Of a DNA stretch of 64,000 bases, positions 16,348-23,931 are shown piece after piece; within the stretch, counting starts at the first letter, position 1; each line of letters opens with the position of its first letter. Position numbers and translations under genes: made by a program. Under the pieces are notes generated by a model. That model searched no databases, was not told where the DNA came from, and worked only from the letters and a program-made list of their open reading frames with translations. Origin of the DNA: a virus; the IMG/VR virus record IMGVR_UViG_3300030102_005172, positions 54,053 to 118,052 of that record; one strand, written 5' to 3'.

Positions 16348-19128
16348 TTAAACTCTAAAACTTCCATCAAAAGAAAATACTTTTTCACTTTCATATTGAT
16401 GTAATTCATTTCCAAGGATTGTACATCCAACTGAAATATCAATTCCCATAGGTAGTCCAAAGTCAATATCCCATGTTGTCTCATCAGAATATGCGTATGA
16501 TAATGAAGTTAGTATCATTGGTGTATCTACATATAATTTTCCAATTGTTAATTGTAACTCTGATTCTGCACCACCCTTACCTGGAGCCGTATATCCATTA
16601 GAACCAACATATTTTGGCATTGTATAAGTTGATAATCTTTCTAATTTAGTATACAATGGTTGCATTTCAACTCTTGAAGTTGGATATACTTTAAAGTTAA
16701 AAGAAATATCTCTTTTAAATGAATCATATACATATACAGGTTCTGCTCTACCACTATATTTTATTTCAGTATAACTTGGTGAGAAATTTTCTGATAAACC
16801 TGATATTGTTCCTCTAAATTGTAGTCTACTACCATCTTCACCTAATTTAAAAACTAATGGAACTAAATCATCGCTAGTTTCACCAATCTTAAGTGCGTTG
16901 ATTTTATCTACATGAAGTGTAAAATCTGCCAATTTAGTGAAGTCTACATCAAACTGACCTTTTCGTACATTTCCTTGCGCATCCAACATTCTACCTGGAT
17001 TACCAAATCCAAAGTCTTTTTCAATGTTGTTTTTATCATAGTCTTGTGCGTTTTCTTTACCTCTACCACCATCTAACTTTTTTCTAAAGTCTGTTGGTAA
17101 AGGTGGATTTGCACCCTTTTGTTTTCTATCATCTGCAATTTCTGATAGTTTACCATAAGATATCATTTGATAGTCAGAGATATCAGGAATCCCTTTAACT
17201 AAACCATCTGGATTACTGGTGACAAATTTATCGTCAAGAGGAAACGAATCATCCTTTTTCTCTACTTGCTTAGCTACACCAAACTTTTTTAATTCTTCTT
17301 TCTTTTTTGGTACTGCGTTATCACCTTGAGTGTAAGTTTGGTCTTGTTTAGTTTTTAAATCAAACGAATCTTTTAAAACAAACTTTTGTTTGAATTTTAG
17401 ACCTGTACCTTTTTGTTCAAATTCGCCAGTAGTTTTACCAGGTACAAAAGTACTTACATATTTTTTTACTTGAGATACACCTATTCCGTACAGTGAGTCA
17501 ATTCCACCTCTTTTATCTTCTCTAAGAGCACTACCTATTTCGATTTTACTAAAGTCACCATATAATTTTTCTAATGTATCGTCACTTGTTAGACTAGCAA
17601 TTTTGCCTAATCCCACTTTCTGATATTTTCCATCAACATCTAATCCAAGAATACCACTTCTATCAGGTTTAAATCCTATATGTTGACCACCTATTGCTCC
17701 TAAGAAGTTCGCAGGTGTCCATGTTTTATTGTATTTGTTAGTTCTCTGTAATCCTATTTGTGTTGCGGACCATAGTAAACCTTTTACTGATAAAAAGAAT
17801 GAACCTAACCTTACTAAATCTAATACTGCTCTTTCAGTTGAAGCAACTACACCACCTCGAATCAATCCATCATCAATAGGAACTCCGAGACCCCAATTTT
17901 GTGGTTCAGTAAAACTATTTCTTTGAATACCTCTTAAAACATATGGTTGAGGTACTAAACTAAATTTATTTGCTGCAGGGTCTTGTAGATTGAACTTATT
18001 ATACATTTCATCTAAGAATGATGGTGATTGTCTTTGTTGTAGTAAATCACCAATACTTGTAAATGAATCTATATACCTATCACCATCTGGCGAATATCTT
18101 TGTGTATCACCAATTGCTGCACCCACTTTATATTGACCATATCCTGCTTGGAATGATATTCCTCTACTTGAACCACCGAAGTTACTTAGTAATGAAGATG
18201 CGTTATCAAATTGAGTATCACTTATACCTGTAAATTTAGTATCATCTTTAGTTTTCATGAATGGTGAGAATCCCTCTGCCTTATCATTTGTAAAGAAATC
18301 AACTTTTTGAGGTACTTCTAATCCTTGACTTTCTAAGTTTCCACTAAATGTAAAATCACCTGGCGTTGTCTCACCTTTAAATCTGTCACCTTGTGTTATA
18401 TTTTGTTTATCAGTTTCACCTAAGAATTGTTCTGATAAATTCATTTGATTAGGAGTCGTTTCACCTAAGAATTTAGAACTTCTATCTGATTCGGTAGGAG
18501 TTGTTTCACCTAAGAATTTAGAACTTCTATCTGATTCTTTTTGTGTTGTCTCACCCAAGAATTGTTGAGTAAACTTAAATTCATTAGGAGTAGTTTCACC
18601 CAAGAATTTTTGACTAAATTTAAAATCACCTGGTTCAGTTTCACCTTTGAACTTATCACCTTGAGTTACTTCATTAGGTTCTGTTTCACCTTTAAACTTA
18701 TCACCTTGAGTTGCCTGATTGGGTTCGGTCTCACCTTTGAACTTATCACCTTGGGTTACTTCATTAGGTTCTGTTTGTCCAAGGAATCTTTCTTCTAAAG
18801 ACATTGGTTTTGGACTTGTCTCACCTTTGAACTTATCACCTTGAGTTACTTCAGTAGGTTCTGTTTGACCTTTGAACTTATCACCTTGAGTTACCTCATT
18901 AGGGTCAGTTTGTCCTTTGAACTTATCACCTTGAACTACTTTGTTTTGATTAGTTCCAATTTTTTCAGGAGTTTGTTTTGAAAATCTAACATCGTTTTTT
19001 GTTTTTACTTTATCAGTTAATGGTACAGTATTAAACGCAGAAGGTTCTACTCTTGTTTTTACTTCAAGAGGTTCACTTTTTGGTTTTCTGTAATCACCAA
19101 GGTTTGATTTTAAATCTTTTAACGACAT
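16348..19128 (-). CDS. Tail/baseplate protein with 13 tandem 15-residue repeats
   Basis: A 926-residue protein. Residues 64-258 are 13 consecutive exact 15-residue repeats of two types, TQGDKFKGETEPNEV and SSKFLGETTPTE-like, all keeping Phe at position 7, Gly-x-Thr near 9-11 and usually Pro at 13. A degenerate extra copy lies before them. The middle (about 330-700) is low in recognisable features. The C-terminal 200 residues are a beta-rich domain (FTLHVDKINALKIGE, SPSYTEIKYSGRAEPVYVY) like tail proteins that dock on the baseplate. Its start overlaps the tape measure stop by one base, and its end is 2 nt from the LysM gene. Structural role is likely; the repeats are unexplained. Confidence 0.8.
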   Translation of the reverse strand: MSLKDLKSNLGDYRKPKSEPLEVKTRVEPSAFNTVPLTDKVKTKNDVRFSKQTPEKIGTNQNKVVQGDKFKGQTDPNEVTQGDKFKGQTEPTEVTQGDKFKGETSPKPMSLEERFLGQTEPNEVTQGDKFKGETEPNQATQGDKFKGETEPNEVTQGDKFKGETEPGDFKFSQKFLGETTPNEFKFTQQFLGETTQKESDRSSKFLGETTPTESDRSSKFLGETTPNQMNLSEQFLGETDKQNITQGDRFKGETTPGDFTFSGNLESQGLEVPQKVDFFTNDKAEGFSPFMKTKDDTKFTGISDTQFDNASSLLSNFGGSSRGISFQAGYGQYKVGAAIGDTQRYSPDGDRYIDSFTSIGDLLQQRQSPSFLDEMYNKFNLQDPAANKFSLVPQPYVLRGIQRNSFTEPQNWGLGVPIDDGLIRGGVVASTERAVLDLVRLGSFFLSVKGLLWSATQIGLQRTNKYNKTWTPANFLGAIGGQHIGFKPDRSGILGLDVDGKYQKVGLGKIASLTSDDTLEKLYGDFSKIEIGSALREDKRGGIDSLYGIGVSQVKKYVSTFVPGKTTGEFEQKGTGLKFKQKFVLKDSFDLKTKQDQTYTQGDNAVPKKKEELKKFGVAKQVEKKDDSFPLDDKFVTSNPDGLVKGIPDISDYQMISYGKLSEIADDRKQKGANPPLPTDFRKKLDGGRGKENAQDYDKNNIEKDFGFGNPGRMLDAQGNVRKGQFDVDFTKLADFTLHVDKINALKIGETSDDLVPLVFKLGEDGSRLQFRGTISGLSENFSPSYTEIKYSGRAEPVYVYDSFKRDISFNFKVYPTSRVEMQPLYTKLERLSTYTMPKYVGSNGYTAPGKGGAESELQLTIGKLYVDTPMILTSLSYAYSDETTWDIDFGLPMGIDISVGCTILGNELHQYESEKVFSFDGSFRV
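18355..18939 (-). repeat. 13 x 45-bp coding repeats (15 residues each)
   Basis: Tandem in-frame repeats within the 926-residue protein, without insertions or deletions across 195 residues. Two subfamilies alternate in blocks: QGDKFKGET (units 1-3, 5-7, 13) and FLGET/FLGQT (units 4, 8-12). Confidence 0.9.
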
Positions 19129-21524
19129 TAATTAACTCCTCTAGTACTTCTTACTCGTTGTACTTTTGATATTTCACTAATTACTTTATTATCAAATACT
19201 ATTTGTATAGGTTGAGCTTGTAAATCACCTCTAAGTCCTTTAATTTCTTCTAATAATGGGTCACTTTCACCACCACCACCTGCGGTTGCACCACCACCAT
19301 CGTCACCACCTGCTCCAAATGCTCCTGCAATCATTGGTAACATAAGTCCTAATGCGAATACCGTTCCAAGGAATGGTGTTATCATCAATAGACCCATTGC
19401 GAATGGCATCATCGCTAATCCTACTGCCGCAAGTCCTGCCGCCAAGGAAAGTAAACCTGGTGCGACTAACACTAATTGACCCAATCCTGCGGCTAATGCC
19501 GATATTGCTGGAACTGCTGCAATCAATATCATAGATGCGAGTCCAAACGCAAGAATACCCGGCGTTGCGTAAAGTAATCCAATACCCAATGCTAACATAC
19601 CGACACCAAGTAAACTTAATATAGCAGTTAATGGTATTAAGAATGGTGCAATCGTAATCAGACCCATTAAGGATTCTGTAAGATTACCCATCATTTCAAA
19701 TCCTTTAGCTATTTCTTGTATCGCATATCCAAGAACTAATAATGCTGCGGCAATAATTAACATTGCGGCGGCACCTGCGAGAATCGCAACTGCTCCAACA
19801 CCACTCATCATTATTGCACCTACTAATGCCAATGCACCTACTAATGCTAACATGGATACAACTGCCATACCAATAGCTTTCCATTCAACCTTCATAAATT
19901 CTTGTACTGCTTTTGCGAATACAAATACGGATGCCGCTACAAGTAATAATGCCGCACCACCTGCGAGTAATTTTTTAGCGTCTATTTTTGAAATAGCATT
20001 TGTCATACTACTTGTTCCTTTACCAGGACCACTATCAATTTTTGGTTTAGGTTTTGGCATATTTGTTTGTTTATCACCACCAATTAGACCCATAGCTGAA
20101 CCTGCCTTTTTAGCAAGTCCACCTATACCTTTTAATGCAATTGAGGCCTGTGCTATCGCTGGTAAATATGATGTCATCAAAGCTTGTCCTTGTTGCATAA
20201 CAAATTGTTTATTAGCCTCTCGCGCTTCATTATCTTCAATTAGTTTTTTTCTCGCTTCATCTGTTAAATCTGCAGTTTCTTCCAAGAATTTCGCATGTTC
20301 AGCTTGTTTGGTAACTACTTCAGATAATTGTTGACCAGTCATACCATATGCAGCACCCAACGCCTCAAGTTCCATTGGTCCTTTACCTTCTAAATCCTCT
20401 AAAGATATTCCTAATTCTGACATAGCTTTATTAAATGCGTCTAAGTCACCTGTTAATTGATATTCCATTGAAGCTTGTCTAATTGCATTTGTATTTTTAA
20501 GTAAGTCACCCATTCCCATGGCTCTTGCTTTCATCTCAGCTTGTATAGAATTTTCAATATTTAACATATTAGATGAAACATCTGCCATTTGCTCCATACT
20601 CATACCCATTTGTTTAAGTTGTGCGGCTTGTTTAGCAAATGCCATTATTTGTTTTTCAGATTTACCTACTAATAAGGTTGCGTTTTTGGCCATATCTTGG
20701 AATATAGCTCTTGCAGATACACCTTCTTTTTGTGCTAATACTTTTATATTTGATGTGAGTTCATCTGCACTTGAACCTGAGTTAGCAAATGCCTGTTGTA
20801 ACATGATTGCGTTCTCACCAGATTCTCCTGATAATGCAGATATCTCTACTAAGTCTCTCTGCATTTCTGCAGTAAAGTTTTGAGTAGTTCCAAAGAATTC
20901 AGCAGAGTCTTTTGCTGCGGTTGCTAATGCCTCACCACCATACAACATACCTTCCATGGTAAATAAGTTTCTGAGTGTTATCGCTCCCATTCTTGCAGAT
21001 TCTTGAGCTGATAATCCTAATTGAGTATAAAGTTCTTTTGCTAATCCAACGGTTGCTTGGAATCCTTCGGTTAACATTTCTACACCTTTTTTGGCAACTG
21101 CTAAACCAACACCGAACATAATACCATTTTTAAGCATATCAGCTGATAGTCCAACTGATTTCAATAAACCATCTCCAAGTTCATCAGCAAGGTCTGTGAT
21201 TTCTTGTTGTTTGTCTTTTCTTTTTTGTTCAACCTTTAAAAGATTTTCTGTTGCCTCTAACTCTTTTAAAATTTCTTCTTTTCTATCTTTTGTTAAGTTA
21301 TATTCACCTTCAATGATTTTTTGTTTTTCTTCGAGTACTTTTGTGAGTTTAGAAGATAAATCTTTTTCTTGAGCTAAGTCTGCAGTAAGTTGTTTGGCAA
21401 TCTTACCTTGTTTGGTACGATAATCCAAATTTTTCTTTAAAACATCGGCAAGATTTGATTGTAAGTCTTTTTCCGCCGCAACTGCGTCAATTCTTGCTTG
21501 TGTATCTTTGTTAAACTTAGCCAT
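19128..21524 (-). CDS. Tail tape measure protein
   Basis: A 798-residue protein with the usual tape-measure layout: an N-terminal coiled coil rich in Lys/Glu/Leu (about 1-110), a long helical alanine-rich region, and from about 510 to 740 a set of hydrophobic Gly/Ala/Leu/Met helices (LLAGGAALLLVAASVFVFAK) predicted to become membrane-inserted on DNA ejection. A Gly-rich linker (GGDDGGGATAGGGG) precedes a charged end. It lies directly downstream of the gp26/gp51-like pair, the position conserved for tape measures. AAGGGG ahead of the ATG is a good Shine-Dalgarno. The length sets the tail length in this family. Confidence 0.85.
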   Translation of the reverse strand: MAKFNKDTQARIDAVAAEKDLQSNLADVLKKNLDYRTKQGKIAKQLTADLAQEKDLSSKLTKVLEEKQKIIEGEYNLTKDRKEEILKELEATENLLKVEQKRKDKQQEITDLADELGDGLLKSVGLSADMLKNGIMFGVGLAVAKKGVEMLTEGFQATVGLAKELYTQLGLSAQESARMGAITLRNLFTMEGMLYGGEALATAAKDSAEFFGTTQNFTAEMQRDLVEISALSGESGENAIMLQQAFANSGSSADELTSNIKVLAQKEGVSARAIFQDMAKNATLLVGKSEKQIMAFAKQAAQLKQMGMSMEQMADVSSNMLNIENSIQAEMKARAMGMGDLLKNTNAIRQASMEYQLTGDLDAFNKAMSELGISLEDLEGKGPMELEALGAAYGMTGQQLSEVVTKQAEHAKFLEETADLTDEARKKLIEDNEAREANKQFVMQQGQALMTSYLPAIAQASIALKGIGGLAKKAGSAMGLIGGDKQTNMPKPKPKIDSGPGKGTSSMTNAISKIDAKKLLAGGAALLLVAASVFVFAKAVQEFMKVEWKAIGMAVVSMLALVGALALVGAIMMSGVGAVAILAGAAAMLIIAAALLVLGYAIQEIAKGFEMMGNLTESLMGLITIAPFLIPLTAILSLLGVGMLALGIGLLYATPGILAFGLASMILIAAVPAISALAAGLGQLVLVAPGLLSLAAGLAAVGLAMMPFAMGLLMITPFLGTVFALGLMLPMIAGAFGAGGDDGGGATAGGGGESDPLLEEIKGLRGDLQAQPIQIVFDNKVISEISKVQRVRSTRGVN

Positions 21525-21541
21525 TTATCCCCTTGTGTAGT

Positions 21542-21754
21542 TTAGTCGTCAGTTAATTCACGACCTGTCCATTGTACGGGCTTAATATTATACTTTTTTA
21601 GTAATGATTGGTATTTAGGGTCATTTGTCAATTTAGCAAGTTCTTTTTCTTTTTTACTTTTTTTTATGTAATTGATAAACTGACTAATAAAACCTTCAGG
21701 TAGGTTTTGTTTTTCAAGTACTTCCCTAAACTTTGATTCTTTTATGGTTTTCAT
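21542..21754 (-). CDS. Small tail-operon protein, 70 residues
   Basis: A 70-residue basic helical protein (KFREVLEKQNLPEGFISQF, then YIKKSKKEKELAKL). AAGGGATACCAT before the ATG is a good Shine-Dalgarno, and a TATTTATA motif lies 24 nt upstream. It sits between the gp51-like gene and the tape measure. In many phages a small helical chaperone occurs here, but no homology is recognised. Confidence 0.65.
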   Translation of the reverse strand: MKTIKESKFREVLEKQNLPEGFISQFINYIKKSKKEKELAKLTNDPKYQSLLKKYNIKPVQWTGRELTDD

Positions 21755-21777
21755 ATGGTATCCCTTAGTTTATATTC

Positions 21778-21785
21778 TATAAATA
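21778..21785 (-). promoter_or_regulatory. Late-type TATTTATA motif (tape measure operon)
   Basis: TATTTATA 23 nt before the 70-residue gene, just after the hairpin terminator at 21792-21813. The terminator-then-motif arrangement indicates a transcription unit boundary. Confidence 0.5.
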
Positions 21786-21791
21786 TGTAAA

Positions 21792-21813
21792 AACCCAACA
21801 AATATGTCGGGTT
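21792..21813 (-). terminator. Hairpin terminator after gp51-like gene
   Basis: Coding strand AACCCGAC-N6-GTTGGGTT, 8 bp with one G-T pair, followed by TTTAC. It lies 6 nt after the gp51-like stop. Confidence 0.65.
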
Positions 21814-21819
21814 CTTATA

Positions 21820-22053
21820 TTACTTCTTGACACGAGGCATTTTTGACTTCATTTTTCTCATTTCCTTGTCATGTGCCTTCTTTTCTTCTTGTTTGAACTC
21901 TATTATCTTTCCGATATAGAAATTCCTTGCCCAAACGGGCATATTGTAGACATCGGTGTGAGTAAACCCACCATTTCCATGGAATATAAGGTCAAAAATT
22001 TGAGCGTGTAAATGCTTTCTATAATTACTCGGAAGGCCAAAAAAACCCGACAT
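21820..22053 (-). CDS. gp51: Tail assembly protein, gp51-like, overlapping gp26
   Basis: A 77-residue frame from ATG 22053 (MSGFFGLPSNYRKHLHAQIF), with FTHTDVYNMPVWARNFY and a basic C-terminus. This resembles the gp51-type proteins encoded after gp26 in T4-like marine phages. It overlaps the last 29 nt of the gp26-like gene in the +1 frame. The ATG has no Shine-Dalgarno, unlike most neighbouring tail genes, so expression may depend on coupling or on a frameshift that fuses it to gp26. Gp26/gp51 sit where other tailed phages place the frameshifted G/GT tail chaperones, just before the tape measure. Confidence 0.75.
   Translation of the reverse strand: MSGFFGLPSNYRKHLHAQIFDLIFHGNGGFTHTDVYNMPVWARNFYIGKIIEFKQEEKKAHDKEMRKMKSKMPRVKK
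22025..22053 (-). other. Candidate +1 frameshift site in gp26/gp51 overlap
   Basis: The overlap reads GGG TTT TTT TGG in the gp26 frame, a seven-T run followed by a Trp codon four codons before the gp26 stop. Slipping forward one base at TTT|TGG keeps perfect P-site pairing (TTT) and continues into GGC CTT in the gp51 frame. Whether it is used is unknown. Confidence 0.4.
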
Positions 22054-22903
22054 CCATAGGCAGTTGCATTTCTCTCTCTTCCCCGGTCTCCTCAGATACA
22101 AATTCAAATGTTAAATCAATATCGGGAACACTTTCGTTGATATACGCTCTGAGTGCCTTTGAATCTACTGCGAATAATTCATTGTCCACGAAATGATTAA
22201 TGTCTTTTTGTTCTTCAGAACCATCTACTGAAAGAATCATATTTTTCATCCTTGTAGTTAATTCTCTTGAAGTCATATCTTTTAATTTTCGATTTGCCTT
22301 CTTTAGAGCTTCAACTTGATGTTTTACTTTTCTTTCTCTTGATTCAGTCATCGCCATAAAAGTAATTTTTCTCTTTGATACTGGTAATGTGAATTCAAAC
22401 TCATTCTTATGAAGTTCTACTTGATTTGAACCATCGTATGATTTGTTTTCAAACTGAGTGAGGTCAATTGTTTCCTTCTGCTTTGTACCTGGTTGTGATG
22501 GGTCATCAATTTCTACTTTGTAGTCTTTACCATACCCAAGTACTCTTGCTGCAATCATAATTGCGTTTTTATCACCTGTAACTAAATCTACATATTTTAT
22601 AGGTTCACCTTCACCATTACCGATGATTAGTGATTGGAATAGTCTGTCTAAAACAGTTCCATCTTTAATATATGATTGTGTAGTTAGGATATCTTCCTCT
22701 TTTGCCGTCATATACTTCATTTCAACCTTTCCTACTGAAAGTGGGTTGTCTTTTTCGTATATTAGACCTTTTGAGGGTAAATCTATAACTTCCGTAGGGA
22801 ATTTATAGTCACGAACTTCTTTTGTTTCGTGTTGTTGGATAGCTTTTTGTACCATATCCTTATCGGATATTGGGTACTCATCTTGTAATTTTTCTTTTGC
22901 CAT
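22025..22903 (-). CDS. gp26: Baseplate hub / tail assembly protein, T4 gp26-like
   Basis: A 292-residue protein with the features of the T4 gp26 family: an N-terminal variable segment, then VIDLPSKGLIYEKDNPLS, VEMKYMTAKEEDIL and LDRLFQSLI, a central GKDYKVEIDDP region, and a helical part with ESRERKVKHQVEALKKAN. It acts in baseplate hub formation in T4; in marine relatives it is always followed by the gp51-like gene. No Shine-Dalgarno precedes the ATG. It is followed by the overlapping gp51-like frame and the tape measure, supporting a chaperone function. Confidence 0.82.
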   Translation of the reverse strand: MAKEKLQDEYPISDKDMVQKAIQQHETKEVRDYKFPTEVIDLPSKGLIYEKDNPLSVGKVEMKYMTAKEEDILTTQSYIKDGTVLDRLFQSLIIGNGEGEPIKYVDLVTGDKNAIMIAARVLGYGKDYKVEIDDPSQPGTKQKETIDLTQFENKSYDGSNQVELHKNEFEFTLPVSKRKITFMAMTESRERKVKHQVEALKKANRKLKDMTSRELTTRMKNMILSVDGSEEQKDINHFVDNELFAVDSKALRAYINESVPDIDLTFEFVSEETGEEREMQLPMDVGFFWPSE

Positions 22904-22973
22904 AATAAAACTCGTTTTATATCTTTTTGTTGTACTGTACTATAATATATATGTAACTGGACTATTATTAATA

Positions 22974-22999
22974 CAAAAAACCCCCAAAAAGTTGAGGGT
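22974..22999 (-). terminator. Hairpin terminator after 87-residue gene
   Basis: Coding strand ACCCTC-N8-GGGGGT with six pairs (one G-T), followed directly by TTTTTTG. It lies 26 nt after the small gene ending at 23025 and closes that unit before gp26. Confidence 0.75.
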
Positions 23000-23024
23000 C
23001 TTTATTTTTTTAGTAGAATATTGG

Positions 23025-23288
23025 TTATGCCCAAGAATAACTTCCGTCTGAACCATTTAAAACATTTACACCTGCTTCAAATCCATCTGGTAAATCACCA
23101 TCATAGGTAATTTTATCTCTTCCACCATAATCAAACCCATCAGATGGTAGTCCCCATGTATTATCTGCCTCTGCAATTGTAAAGTGAGTAACAGGGTCAC
23201 CTGCAACATCTTGCCAAGTAGCGTATTCTGATTCACCTATCCACTCAACAACATTGTCGTCTTTTCTTCTAACGATTAAATATGCCAT
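23025..23288 (-). CDS. Small unknown protein in tail operon, 87 residues
   Basis: An 87-residue acidic protein (AYLIVRRKDDNVVEWIGES, later GRDKITYDGDLPDGFEAG). It looks like a compact beta-rich domain rich in Gly/Asp/Trp, possibly a virion decoration or accessory protein; no homologue is recognised. It has its own strong Shine-Dalgarno (AAAGGAGAG), a TATTTATT motif 26 nt upstream, and a terminator after it, so it is a monocistronic late gene between tube and gp26, presumably made in high amounts. Confidence 0.75.
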   Translation of the reverse strand: MAYLIVRRKDDNVVEWIGESEYATWQDVAGDPVTHFTIAEADNTWGLPSDGFDYGGRDKITYDGDLPDGFEAGVNVLNGSDGSYSWA

Positions 23289-23314
23289 AGTATCTCTCCT
23301 TTGTATTAATATGT

Positions 23315-23322
23315 AATAAATA
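23315..23322 (-). promoter_or_regulatory. Late-type motif variant TATTTATT
   Basis: TATTTATT on the coding strand 26 nt before the 87-residue gene and 18 nt after the terminator of gp19. Confidence 0.4.
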
Positions 23323-23340
23323 TGTCTTTATATAATAAAA

Positions 23341-23360
23341 AACCCACCAATCGGTGGGTT
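23341..23360 (-). terminator. Hairpin terminator after tail tube gene
   Basis: A perfect 8-bp stem AACCCACC-GATT-GGTGGGTT on the coding strand, followed by TTTTATTATA, 34 nt after the gp19 stop. Confidence 0.85.
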
Positions 23361-23394
23361 ATTCATTTTGTAATTTCTATTTACAATCCGTATA

Positions 23395-23883
23395 TTAAAA
23401 TTGTAGTATTGCGTAATCGTAAGTAAGTGTCATTTCTACTGTTGCCAAGTCTTCACCTGCGTAGTCCATATCTGAAAAGTTTGCAGATTGGATATATGCA
23501 CCTTTTAATGTCCACTCTTCTACTTTATCACCAACAGGACCCAAACTGTTAAATGTGATGTCTTTTTTATAGAAATCAGAGTATCCATCTCTACCTGTTA
23601 CAGATTCGTGATGTAGTCTTACCCACTCCATTACTGCTTGTGCAGCGGAAGGTACGACTGGGTCGTATAAAGTGATTGCTAAATCTTGCCACTCAGAACG
23701 ACCTTTCACATATCTTCTAACATTGATATGGTCGATGGTAACTTTACCATTGTTTATTTCTGGTCTGGCTGCCGTTTTCACCAAGTATGCAGGGATTCCT
23801 TCGATGTACATGATGAACCTATTTGACATTTTAGGTTCAAAGTTGGTGAACATTATTTCATTTGGGTCTAATAATTGTGCCAT
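23395..23883 (-). CDS. gp19: Tail tube protein gp19-like
   Basis: A 162-residue tube protein. It has the T4 gp19 family signature: MSNRFIMYIEGIPAYLVKTA, then VRRYVKGRSEWQDLAITLYD and a C-terminal beta segment (EMTLTYDYAILQF). T4 gp19 is 163 residues. It polymerises around the tape measure inside the gp18 sheath, encoded just upstream. AGGAG precedes the ATG and a strong terminator follows, fitting a highly expressed structural gene. Confidence 0.96.
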   Translation of the reverse strand: MAQLLDPNEIMFTNFEPKMSNRFIMYIEGIPAYLVKTAARPEINNGKVTIDHINVRRYVKGRSEWQDLAITLYDPVVPSAAQAVMEWVRLHHESVTGRDGYSDFYKKDITFNSLGPVGDKVEEWTLKGAYIQSANFSDMDYAGEDLATVEMTLTYDYAILQF

Positions 23884-23906
23884 TTAATTCTCCTATTTCT
23901 CTTTCT

Positions 23907-23914
23907 AATAAATA
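23907..23914 (-). promoter_or_regulatory. Late-type motif variant TATTTATT (gp19)
   Basis: TATTTATT on the coding strand 24 nt before gp19, between sheath and tube genes; may give the tube gene its own promoter. Confidence 0.4.
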
Positions 23915-23931
23915 GTGTTATCTATTATTTT

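Noticed and set aside
19852-20883. Plus-strand frames over the tape measure gene.
   Set aside because: They are antisense to a well-supported gene; hydrophobicity mirrors the Ala/Leu-rich coding strand.
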